6,083 nt of DNA, from positions 1 through 6,083 of the forward strand of contig DIXD01000101.1 of assembly GCA_002435985.1 (NCBI GenBank), in the 5' to 3' direction. The notes under the pieces are model-generated. The model worked only from the letters and a program-made list of their open reading frames with translations. It was not told where the DNA came from and did not search any database. Both the position numbers and the translations under genes were made by a program. This stretch comes from Spirochaetaceae bacterium UBA6089. GTDB taxonomy: Bacteria; Spirochaetota; Spirochaetia; Treponematales; Rectinemataceae. Of the stretch, positions 1 to 4,960 are shown in pieces (position 1 is the first letter of the stretch; each line of letters begins with the position of its first letter).

Positions 1-914
1 TTGTCGTCGGCATGGAGCTCGATCTCCGCCTCGTTGTTCGAAAGATCCAGTGCTACGTTCCGGCGTTCGGAAGGATCGGGCAAAAAGTCGACGACTCCAT
101 CGAGCAAAAGCTGGACGCCCTTGTTTTTATATGCCGAACCGACAAAAACGGGCACGAATTTTTCTTCGATGGTGCCCTTGCGGATAGCTGCGAGTAAGAG
201 ATCCTTGGTTACTTCACCTTCGAGGTAGGCTTCCGCGAGTTCATCGGAGAACATCGAGGCCGCCTCGAGGAGTTCTTCGCGGTACCGGTCCGCATCGTTG
301 CGAAGATATGTGGGAATCTCCGCATAGCGGAGGTCTTCACCATTCGGTCCGTCGAAATACACCGCCTTCATGTCGATGAGATCGATGACACCCTCGAATT
401 TGTCTTCGATGCCGATGGGAATGGTCACGAAAGCGGGGTTGAGACCGAGTTTTTCTGCGAGCTGCGTTTTTACCCTGAAGGGGTTTGCGCCTGTCCGGTC
501 GCATTTGTTGACAAACGCGAGTCTGGGCACGTGGTAACGTTTGAGCTGTCGGTCCACCGTGATCGACTGGGACTGCACGCCTGCGACCGAGCAGAGCACC
601 AGAATCGCGCCGTCGAGCACGCGGAGGGAGCGTTCGACCTCGATGGTGAAGTCGACATGTCCTGGTGTATCGATGAGGTTGATGAAATGCTGCTTCCATT
701 GAACGTTCGTCGCCGCCGATTGAATGGTGATGCCGCGTTCGCGCTCCAGGTCCATCGAGTCCATCGTTGCGCCGGCACCATCCTTGCCTCGAACCTCGTG
801 AATCGCATGAATTTTTCGACAATAGAATAGAATACGCTCGGAAAGTGTCGTCTTGCCGGAGTCGATATGTGCGGAAATGCCGATATTCCGCATGGTGTGA
901 ATGTCGAATGCCAT
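1..914 (-). CDS. fusA: Elongation factor G, mitochondrial-EFG1-like (spdEFG1) type; C-terminal part outside the window
   Basis: Ribosomal translocase GTPase; the first 304 residues are present and the rest runs off the left edge. All G-domain motifs are visible: G1 AHIDSGKT (residues 15-22), G2 RGITI (60-64), G3 DTPGH with catalytic His86 (82-86), G4 NKCD (136-139) and G5 GSA (259-261). The G-prime insertion and the start of the domain II linker follow. The sequence resembles mitochondrial EFG1 in NIGISAHIDSGKTTL, VRGKDGAGATMDSMDLERER and GVQSQSITVDRQ. AHIDSGKT replaces the AHIDAGKT of classical FusA. That is the subtype known from spirochaetes, planctomycetes and some deltaproteobacteria, where EFG1 translocates and a second EFG recycles ribosomes. 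The start ATG (912-914) has an AGAGGT ribosome-binding site 10 nt upstream and begins just before the conserved HTMRNIGISAH. Identification is very secure; subtype assignment is from motif memory. Confidence 0.96.
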   Translation of the reverse strand, partial: MAFDIHTMRNIGISAHIDSGKTTLSERILFYCRKIHAIHEVRGKDGAGATMDSMDLERERGITIQSAATNVQWKQHFINLIDTPGHVDFTIEVERSLRVLDGAILVLCSVAGVQSQSITVDRQLKRYHVPRLAFVNKCDRTGANPFRVKTQLAEKLGLNPAFVTIPIGIEDKFEGVIDLIDMKAVYFDGPNGEDLRYAEIPTYLRNDADRYREELLEAASMFSDELAEAYLEGEVTKDLLLAAIRKGTIEEKFVPVFVGSAYKNKGVQLLLDGVVDFLPDPSERRNVALDLSNNEAEIELHADD

Positions 915-924
915 TTCGCTGCGT

Positions 925-930
925 ACCTCT
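925..930 (-). promoter_or_regulatory. Ribosome-binding site of EF-G
   Basis: AGAGGT on the minus strand, 10 nt before the EF-G ATG. It supports the start at 914. Spacing is on the long side. Confidence 0.55.
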
Positions 931-946
931 TATAGAGCGATATTGT

Positions 947-969
947 AAAAACACCCCTTAGCGGGGTGT
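947..969 (-). terminator. Terminator-like hairpin between osmC and EF-G, inside the predicted EF-G leader
   Basis: Read on the minus strand, the stem ACACCCC (7 bp, 963-969) closes over a 5-nt loop with GGGGTGT (951-957), followed directly by a run of T (947-951). That is the form of a short intrinsic terminator. It lies 130 nt after the osmC-like stop and only 32 nt before the EF-G start. It may end osmC transcripts. It also sits downstream of the predicted EF-G promoter at 1062-1090, so it could act as an attenuator in that leader. Confidence 0.6.
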
Positions 970-1061
970 CATGTTTACGGCAGCAGGACTGAACTGTGTG
1001 AAGATTGTTGAAAAATGGTGCAGAATATCACAGATACAGGAAAATAAGCTACCTTTTCGCA

Positions 1062-1090
1062 AGTATAGCAACAACACGTAAAAAGAACAA
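1062..1090 (-). promoter_or_regulatory. Predicted sigma-70-type promoter for EF-G
   Basis: On the minus strand TTGTTC (1085-1090) is followed after exactly 17 bp by TATACT (1062-1067), five of six matches to the -10 consensus. The -35 is weak (three of six). It begins 10 nt past the osmC-like stop codon. Transcription would start near 1055 and give a leader of about 140 nt that includes the hairpin at 951-969. Confidence 0.45.
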
Positions 1091-1099
1091 GGTATCGGC

Positions 1100-1516
1100 T
1101 TAAAGGTATTCGATGCTCCACGTGACTTCATGGCCATCTTTCAGCGTAGCGCTGACCCCGCAGTACTTGTTCTGGGAAAGCTCGACAGCTTTCTGGACAT
1201 TTTGGGGATTGAGACCATCGCTCTTTTTGAACTGGTAGACGACATTGAAGCTGGTGAATTTTTTAGGGTGTTCCTCTGCGGTGTCGCCGCTGACCTTAAG
1301 GTTGAACCAGCTCACTGGCTCGCGCATTTTCTTCAAAATCGAAATGACGTCCATTGCGGTGCAGCCGGCAAGCGAAACAAGCAGAAGGTCTTTGGGAGGC
1401 GGTCCCTGATTCTTGCCTCCCACGCTTTCATCGGCGTCGATGATGAGCCTGTGCCCTTCGAGCACGCTCTCGAATGCCATATCTTCCAGCCAGTTCATCT
1501 GAATTTCTTTTTTCAT
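1100..1516 (-). CDS. OsmC/YhfA-family peroxiredoxin-like protein
   Basis: Cytoplasmic OsmC-superfamily protein of 138 residues, the usual length. OsmC/Ohr members reduce organic hydroperoxides using two cysteines; YhfA-type members have the same fold but a less certain substrate. Both cysteines are in place: Cys52 in SLAGCTAMDV at the start of the central helix, and Cys119 in QNKYCGVSATL. GPPPKDLLLVSLAGC (38-52) is the family's most conserved stretch. The long acidic/Lys segment EEHPKKFTSFNVVYQF and the ending VTWSIEYL look YhfA-like rather than Ohr-like. The start at 1516 (MKKEIQMNW) is chosen because AGGGAG lies 6 nt upstream; an in-frame ATG at 1564 overlaps the -35 box and has no ribosome-binding site. 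Probably a single-gene unit with its own promoter and a palindromic operator candidate. Confidence 0.92.
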   Translation of the reverse strand: MKKEIQMNWLEDMAFESVLEGHRLIIDADESVGGKNQGPPPKDLLLVSLAGCTAMDVISILKKMREPVSWFNLKVSGDTAEEHPKKFTSFNVVYQFKKSDGLNPQNVQKAVELSQNKYCGVSATLKDGHEVTWSIEYL

Positions 1517-1522
1517 AAAAGT

Positions 1523-1528
1523 CTCCCT
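1523..1528 (-). promoter_or_regulatory. Ribosome-binding site fixing the OsmC-like start
   Basis: AGGGAG on the minus strand, 6 nt before the ATG at 1516. This site decides against the upstream in-frame ATG at 1564. Confidence 0.7.
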
Positions 1529-1540
1529 ATGGTGTAAATT

Positions 1541-1564
1541 GAGATACATCGCATGTATTGTCAA
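1541..1564 (-). promoter_or_regulatory. -35 box and palindromic operator candidate of the OsmC-like gene
   Basis: On the minus strand a consensus -35 hexamer TTGACA (1559-1564) is followed immediately by the perfect inverted repeat ATACAT-GCG-ATGTAT (1544-1558). The symmetry extends outwards imperfectly (TTGA on the left, TCAA on the right). A repressor bound here would cover the promoter. The -10 is not clear: CAATTT at 17 bp spacing is poor. Which regulator would bind cannot be read from the sequence. Confidence 0.5.
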
Positions 1565-1572
1565 GATACTAC

Positions 1573-1589
1573 AAAAAGACGGAAGCGTC
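1573..1589 (-). terminator. Weak terminator overlapping the stop of the exported protein gene
   Basis: On the minus strand GACG-CTTC-CGTC (1578-1589) forms a 4-bp stem with a tetraloop and is followed by five T (1573-1577). It overlaps the TGA at 1588-1590. The stem is short, so efficiency is doubtful. Confidence 0.3.
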
Positions 1590-2130
1590 AGTTGGCCATA
1601 ATGTTAAAGAGGAGGTTGTCGGTATAGAGGCCGGTGGAGGCCGATGAGGGAATATCCCCGAGCGCAATACTTACCGGCAGCGCAAGCCCTTCGCGTGATG
1701 TCCTCACTGAAGAGGCAACTCTGAAGGCATCGCCATAACGCGCAGCAGGCACTCCGCCTATAAGGAGGCTATAGGCTATTTCGCTGTTGGATTCCTGATT
1801 TTTCAGTGTACCGTTGTTCATCGACTGGACGACGATGGAGTAGCTCGATCTGAGGTTCGAGACCACGTTCGCCGTTCCGAGGGTAAAGACTGTATTGGGC
1901 TTCAGTTCGAAGCCGCTCTTAGCAGTACTGGGGTTGTTGCCGAGGTGCCCGGTGATCTGGGTAACACCGCCCGATGCAAAGTCCAGAGAGAGCTCGATAA
2001 TGGGAGGAACATATACCGACAGGTGGATCGTGACACTCGTGTTGTTTGAGCGCTGTGCGGTAACGGGCACCACCGCAAGCAGGGCCAATACGAAGAATGT
2101 CTTTAAGATCGCATCCCGAATCCCTCTCAT
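1588..2130 (-). CDS. Exported small protein, possibly spore-coat-U/fimbrial-like beta-sandwich; function unknown
   Basis: I do not recognise a named family with certainty. The product has 180 residues. A Sec signal peptide is clear: basic MRGIRDAILK, hydrophobic core TFFVLALLAVV, and a type-I cleavage site VTA-QR after residue 25. The mature part is rich in Ser, Thr, Asn and Val, has no cysteine, and alternates polar and hydrophobic residues as beta strands do. The end, STGLYTDNLLFNIMAN, resembles the last strand of spore coat protein U/CsuA-type and other fimbrial-fold proteins (consensus roughly G-x-Y-x-D-x-L-x-F-x-I-x-A). The middle LRSSYSIVVQSMNNGTL also fits. Hence the guess is a periplasmic or surface beta-sandwich protein. 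No usher or chaperone gene is nearby. The start at 2130 is chosen over the ATG at 2136 because AGAGG lies 6 nt before the former but touches the latter. Confidence 0.8.
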   Translation of the reverse strand: MRGIRDAILKTFFVLALLAVVPVTAQRSNNTSVTIHLSVYVPPIIELSLDFASGGVTQITGHLGNNPSTAKSGFELKPNTVFTLGTANVVSNLRSSYSIVVQSMNNGTLKNQESNSEIAYSLLIGGVPAARYGDAFRVASSVRTSREGLALPVSIALGDIPSSASTGLYTDNLLFNIMAN

Positions 2131-2136
2131 AATCAT

Positions 2137-2141
2137 CCTCT
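2137..2141 (-). promoter_or_regulatory. Ribosome-binding site deciding the exported-protein start
   Basis: AGAGG on the minus strand abuts the ATG at 2136 directly but is 6 nt from the in-frame ATG at 2130, so initiation is expected at 2130. Confidence 0.6.
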
Positions 2142-2187
2142 AACAAAAGGATAATCGGAAGGGGAAAAAGAATAAGACCGAAATATA

Positions 2188-2205
2188 TGAATAAGCGCTT
2201 ATGCA
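2188..2205. promoter_or_regulatory. Palindrome upstream of the exported-protein gene
   Basis: ATAAGCGCTTAT (2191-2202) is a perfect 12-bp palindrome, extended to 18 bp (TGA...GCA) with one mismatched pair. It lies about 60 nt before the start of the minus-strand exported-protein gene in an AT-rich leader. It may be an operator; no regulator can be named. Confidence 0.35.
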
Positions 2206-2249
2206 ATAAGAAATAATCTTTTATATTAGAGATATTTGTAGGCGCGAAT

Positions 2250-2303
2250 CTCCAAAATCTCCAACCATGGTGAATCTAGAGGATAATTCTCCAAAATATC
2301 CAA
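2250..2303. repeat. Pair of 15-bp direct repeats
   Basis: CTCCAAAATCTCCAA (2250-2264) and CTCCAAAATATCCAA (2289-2303) differ at one base and start 39 bp apart, close to four helical turns at about 10 bp each. They lie between the cyclophilin-FKBP gene and the exported-protein gene. This 208-bp gap (2131-2338) holds no gene I can support. The repeats may be a regulator's paired site for the exported-protein gene. Confidence 0.45.
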
Positions 2304-2338
2304 AAGGAACAATCTGCGGGCCTATCGCTGTATGGCGC

Positions 2339-3361
2339 CTATTTCTCCACCGATACCAGCTCGATTTCGAAGACGAGGAAAGAATTCGATGGAATGACAT
2401 CGCCGATGCTCTGCGACCCGTATGCCAGTTCGGGGGGGATGATGACGAGCCGCTTTTCTCCTCTCTGCATGGTGCTGAGCACGATGTCCCAGCCATCGAT
2501 CACTTCGCCCTTGCCGACAGTAAAGCTGAAAGGACCTCCCGACAGCGCCGACTGGTCAAAGACGGTGCCGTCCAGCAACATGCCCTTGTAGATTACAGAC
2601 ACTTTATTGCCGGGGCTGGGAACGGGACCCGAACCCCTGCGGATGACTTTCTGAAAGATGCCTTTGTCGTCGGGTGTTAGGTCGGGCCATTTCTGGCCGA
2701 TGAGCGCGATGTCGGCATCGCGTTTCTGCTTACTGAGCGCATTGAGGGTGGCGTAAGCCGCGCTGAGGCGCTGGTCCCAGGCTTTCTGCGAACTGTCGAA
2801 GGCCTTGGCTTTTGCCCCGAAGCGCTGAATGGTGACCGATTCGATGCGGTCGCCCTGTTGAATCTGCCTGACCACATCCATGCCTTCTACGACCTTGCCG
2901 AAAACCGAGTGCTTGCCGTCGAGCCATGGAGCCGCCTCGAGCGTGATGAAGAATTGACTACCGTTGGTGTTGGGGCCTGCATTGGCCATAGAGAGAACAC
3001 CTGGACCGTCGTGCTTGAGTTCCGGGACGATCTCATCGGGAAAGCGGTAACCAGGCCCCCCGGTTCCGTCGCCCACAGGATCTCCCCCCTGAACCACGAA
3101 ATCGGCCACGACACGGTGGAACGTAAGGCCGTCATAGAAAGGTTTTCCCTTTGTCACGTCAAGAGTTCCCTCCGCAAGGCCCACGAAGTTCCCGACCGTC
3201 ATCGGTGCTTTCTCGTACTCGAGCGAAACAACGATATCTCCCCTGCTCGTTTTTATTGTGGCGTAGAAGCCATCGGGACGGCTCACTTGCGCATTGCAGG
3301 AAAAAATCGAGATCGATAACAGCGACGGGAGGAGAACGGACAGAACGCTGCGGTGCCTCAT
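2339..3361 (-). CDS. Dual-family immunophilin lipoprotein (cyclophilin domain + FKBP domain), peptidyl-prolyl isomerase
   Basis: A 340-residue protein with two unrelated prolyl isomerase domains, probably anchored to a membrane as a lipoprotein facing the periplasm. Residues 1-21 form a signal peptide ending in SIFSC, a relaxed spirochaete-type lipobox, so Cys22 would be lipidated. Cyclophilin domain, about 32-182: FHRVVADFVVQGGD with catalytic Arg83, GPNTNGSQFFIT (129-140), and WLDGKHSVFG with Trp146 (the cyclosporin-contact Trp) and His151. A charged, helix-like linker spans about 187-230. FKBP domain, 235-340: Tyr258, Phe268-Asp269, GEVIDGWD with Val287, Ile288 and Trp291, and AYG with Tyr314, all expected active-site positions. 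Cyclophilin-then-FKBP fusions ('CFBP') are known from Treponema denticola and some flavobacteria. The start at 3361 has GAGGAG 7 nt upstream; an in-frame ATG at 3400 lies upstream of that site and would precede the signal peptide awkwardly. Both domains look catalytically intact. Confidence 0.96.
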   Translation of the reverse strand: MRHRSVLSVLLPSLLSISIFSCNAQVSRPDGFYATIKTSRGDIVVSLEYEKAPMTVGNFVGLAEGTLDVTKGKPFYDGLTFHRVVADFVVQGGDPVGDGTGGPGYRFPDEIVPELKHDGPGVLSMANAGPNTNGSQFFITLEAAPWLDGKHSVFGKVVEGMDVVRQIQQGDRIESVTIQRFGAKAKAFDSSQKAWDQRLSAAYATLNALSKQKRDADIALIGQKWPDLTPDDKGIFQKVIRRGSGPVPSPGNKVSVIYKGMLLDGTVFDQSALSGGPFSFTVGKGEVIDGWDIVLSTMQRGEKRLVIIPPELAYGSQSIGDVIPSNSFLVFEIELVSVEK

Positions 3362-3368
3362 CTGAAAA

Positions 3369-3374
3369 CTCCTC
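3369..3374 (-). promoter_or_regulatory. Ribosome-binding site fixing the cyclophilin-FKBP start
   Basis: GAGGAG on the minus strand, 7 nt before the ATG at 3361. It places the signal peptide at the true N-terminus and argues against the in-frame ATG at 3400. Confidence 0.75.
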
Positions 3375-3388
3375 GGAATTTCATGGGT

Positions 3389-3407
3389 CGGCGGCGACAT
3401 GCCGCCG
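3389..3407 (-). other. GC-rich stem-loop in the cyclophilin-FKBP leader
   Basis: CGGCGGC (3389-3395) pairs with GCCGCCG (3401-3407) over a 5-nt loop, a perfect 7-bp stem. No T-run follows, so it is not a terminator. It would lie in the 5' leader of the minus-strand lipoprotein mRNA, about 15 nt upstream of its ribosome-binding site, and could affect mRNA stability. Confidence 0.4.
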
Positions 3408-3441
3408 GAAGAAGCCGAAATGCCGGCAAAATTTATGTGCT

Positions 3442-3471
3442 ATTATGGGGCATAAAGGCACACTGAGGCAA
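3442..3471 (-). promoter_or_regulatory. Predicted promoter of the cyclophilin-FKBP gene
   Basis: On the minus strand TTGCCT (3466-3471) is followed after 18 bp by CATAAT (3442-3447), four and five of six matches to consensus. Transcription would begin near 3435, giving a leader of about 70 nt. The -35 box lies inside the loop of the dyad at 3457-3480. Confidence 0.4.
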
Positions 3472-3480
3472 GGGTGTGCC
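3457..3480. promoter_or_regulatory. Dyad between divergent promoters (operator candidate)
   Basis: GGCACAC (3457-3463) and GTGTGCC (3474-3480) form a perfect 7-bp inverted repeat around 10 bp. It covers the -35 region of the minus-strand promoter and abuts or overlaps the -35 position of the plus-strand promoter. As the predicted starts lie on either side, neither mRNA would include it, which favours a protein-binding site. A T5 run 3 nt after the right arm makes a plus-strand terminator a weaker alternative. Confidence 0.4.
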
Positions 3481-3494
3481 CGGTTTTTAATCTG

Positions 3495-3503
3495 TGCTAC
3501 AAT
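3495..3503 (+). promoter_or_regulatory. Extended -10 promoter of the dCMP deaminase gene
   Basis: TGCTACAAT: an extended TGn motif joined to a -10 box with five of six matches. There is no good -35 at 16-18 bp, as is usual for extended -10 promoters. Transcription would start near 3510, about 26 nt before the ATG at 3536. Confidence 0.45.
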
Positions 3504-3535
3504 CAGCCCATTCTGAAGGAAACGAGGAGAGACAT

Positions 3536-4021
3536 ATGGCCGAATACCATCGTCCGACATGGGACGAATACTTTATTGAAGTGACCAATGCTATCGCAAA
3601 GAGGGCGACATGTGATCGAGGACGCTCGGGCTGCGTGATTGCGAAAGACAACCAGATTCTTGCTACCGGCTATGTGGGGGCACCAGCCGGGCTTCCGCAC
3701 TGCGATGACGTCGGGCACCAAATGCGGAAAGTGTTGCACGAAGATGGAACCATCACCGAGCACTGCGTCCGCACGGTCCATGCGGAGCAGAACGCCATAT
3801 GCCAGGCTGCGAAGAGGGGTGTGTCCATCGACGGAGCGACGTTGTACTGCCGCATGACGCCATGCCGGACGTGTGCGATGCTCATTATCAACTGTGGTAT
3901 TGTGCGTGTGGTTGCGGAATATCGCTACCACGATGGAGATGAGAGTGAGGATATGTTTAGGATGGCGGGCATCAAACTCGAGTATGTGCATGATGAGGTA
4001 TTGAAGTACGACAGGCAGTGA
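3536..4021 (+). CDS. Deoxycytidylate (dCMP) deaminase
   Basis: Cytoplasmic zinc enzyme that deaminates dCMP to dUMP, the substrate of thymidylate synthase. The product has 161 residues, normal for the ComEB/T4-type family. The catalytic zinc site is complete: TVHAEQNAI gives ligand His82 and proton shuttle Glu84, and TPCRTC gives Cys110 and Cys113. GYVGAPAGLPHCDDVGH (45-61) is the dCMP-specific nucleotide-binding loop. It separates this enzyme from tRNA adenosine and cytidine deaminases, which lack it. Further Cys and His residues (Cys26, Cys33, Cys56, His76, Cys77) may hold the second, structural zinc known in T4-type enzymes. The start at 3536 has GAGGAG 6 nt upstream; an in-frame ATG at 3494 overlaps the predicted -10 box. 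It is the first gene of the plus-strand block, 111 bp before the YmdB-like gene, with no clear terminator between. Confidence 0.95.
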   Translation: MAEYHRPTWDEYFIEVTNAIAKRATCDRGRSGCVIAKDNQILATGYVGAPAGLPHCDDVGHQMRKVLHEDGTITEHCVRTVHAEQNAICQAAKRGVSIDGATLYCRMTPCRTCAMLIINCGIVRVVAEYRYHDGDESEDMFRMAGIKLEYVHDEVLKYDRQ

Positions 4022-4094
4022 AAGGGTGGTAGACAGGACAGATGGCAGGTAGAACTTACCAAGCCCCGTCCCAAGCGAATTCGGCGCCGGCCGG

Positions 4095-4122
4095 TTGTAT
4101 AAAAGGTGCTTTTCCGTATAGC
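4095..4122 (+). promoter_or_regulatory. Weak promoter candidate before the YmdB-like gene
   Basis: TTGTAT (4095-4100), a 16-bp spacer, then TATAGC (4117-4122). Matches are three and four of six, so the call is tentative. A start near 4129 would make the mRNA almost leaderless for a GTG at 4133, which would fit the lack of a ribosome-binding site. Otherwise the gene is read through from the dCMP deaminase gene. Confidence 0.25.
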
Positions 4123-4132
4123 ATGGCAAATT

Positions 4133-4960
4133 GTGTCGGTAACAATAGTATTTTTAGGCGAGATCGTCGGGAAAACCGGCGTATTTACGGTAAAAAGCAC
4201 GATGCCCGAGATCAGGGAGCGTTTTAACCCAGATTTTATCTTTGCAAATGCGGATTCTGCGACGGGCGGCGCGGGCTTAGGCGTACAGCACGCAGTGTAT
4301 CTTCGAAAACTGGGCATCGACGGCATTACCATGGGAGAAGCCTCGTACTACAAGCCCGATATGACCGAGTTTTATCCGAAGGCGGGTTGGGTGCTGAGGC
4401 CGGCGAATCTCCCCGAAGGCGACCCCGGCCGCGGCTGGAGAGTCTTTCAAAAAGAGGGCAAAAGAGTCGCCTTGATTGCGCTCCTAGGGCAGTCAGGATT
4501 TGCAAGGGTCCATGCCGACAATCCGTTTTTAGCCCTCGATCAACTCAGCCATTTTCTCCGCCGGGACACAGCCTGTCTCCTTGTCGACTTTCATGCCGCG
4601 ACGACGGCAGAGAAGCTCTCGCTCGCGCGCCATGCCGACGGCAAAGTCTCTGCCATTCTCGGAACAGGTGGCAAGGTCCTCACGAACGATGCCAGGATTC
4701 TCCAGAAAAAGACGGCCGCCATTACCGATCTGGGGCGGACCGGCAGTATATTATCCGTAGGTGGTCTCGACCCTGAAACGAAGGTGAGAGAGTTCCTCAC
4801 CGGCGTGCCGGCCTGGAGCAAGGATGCTTCAGGCCAGCCGGAAGCACAGGGTGTGTGTGTGCGGTTCGACGACGATGGCCTTGCGCTCTCGATCGAAGCG
4901 TTCCGCATACGTGGCAAGGAGGTTGCTGATGAAGGAAATAGCGATAGTAAAAGAGATTAA
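4133..4960 (+). CDS. YmdB-like (TIGR00282-type) metallophosphoesterase homologue with degenerate metal site
   Basis: Homologue of Bacillus subtilis YmdB, a cyclic-nucleotide phosphodiesterase, with 275 residues against about 264. The fold matches throughout: IVFLGEIVG (5-13), GIDGITMG (61-68), RPANLPEGDPGRGW (89-102), VDFHAATTAEK (151-161), DGKVSAILGTGGKVLTND (169-186) and AAITDLGRTG (195-204). The metal ligands do not. By alignment from memory, YmdB Asp8 is Glu10, Glu39-Asn40 are Asp41-Ser42, Asn67-His68 are Glu69-Ala70, and His175 and His177 are Gly179 and Lys181. Only His154 (YmdB His150) remains. Catalysis by the usual two-metal route therefore looks lost or changed, although the reading frame is intact. 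The start is uncertain: GTG 4133 fits the family N-terminus best; GTG 4106 would add nine residues; neither has a Shine-Dalgarno site. The 3' end overlaps the RseC-like gene by 32 nt. Confidence 0.88.
   Translation: MSVTIVFLGEIVGKTGVFTVKSTMPEIRERFNPDFIFANADSATGGAGLGVQHAVYLRKLGIDGITMGEASYYKPDMTEFYPKAGWVLRPANLPEGDPGRGWRVFQKEGKRVALIALLGQSGFARVHADNPFLALDQLSHFLRRDTACLLVDFHAATTAEKLSLARHADGKVSAILGTGGKVLTNDARILQKKTAAITDLGRTGSILSVGGLDPETKVREFLTGVPAWSKDASGQPEAQGVCVRFDDDGLALSIEAFRIRGKEVADEGNSDSKRD
4916..4922 (+). promoter_or_regulatory. Strong ribosome-binding site of the RseC-like gene
   Basis: AAGGAGG, a full Shine-Dalgarno match, 6 nt before the ATG at 4929 and inside the end of the YmdB-like coding sequence. 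It fixes the start of the overlapping downstream gene. Confidence 0.85.

Noticed and set aside
337..954. A 205-codon open frame on the minus strand
   Set aside because: It overlaps EF-G out of phase. EF-G shows every GTPase motif, while this frame gives Arg/His-rich sequence without recognisable domains; it is a shadow.
958..972. A 4-codon frame MTPR inside the EF-G leader hairpin
   Set aside because: Too short, no ribosome-binding site, and fully explained by chance within the stem sequence.
2267..2680. A 137-codon plus-strand frame
   Set aside because: Most of it is antisense to the FKBP domain, whose residues are fully conserved on the minus strand. There is no ribosome-binding site.
3457..3490. 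An intrinsic terminator on the plus strand
   Set aside because: The T-run is separated from the stem by 3 nt, and no plus-strand gene in the window lies upstream of it; an operator dyad fits better, though read-through protection is possible.
3503..4129. A 208-codon minus-strand frame
   Set aside because: Antisense to the dCMP deaminase gene, which carries complete zinc motifs; the composition is that of an opposite-strand shadow.
4042..4227. A 61-codon plus-strand frame with an AGGA before its ATG
   Set aside because: More than half overlaps the YmdB-like gene out of phase, and the product becomes Arg-rich there. I also considered that it was a frameshifted YmdB N-terminus, but the family needs no such extension.
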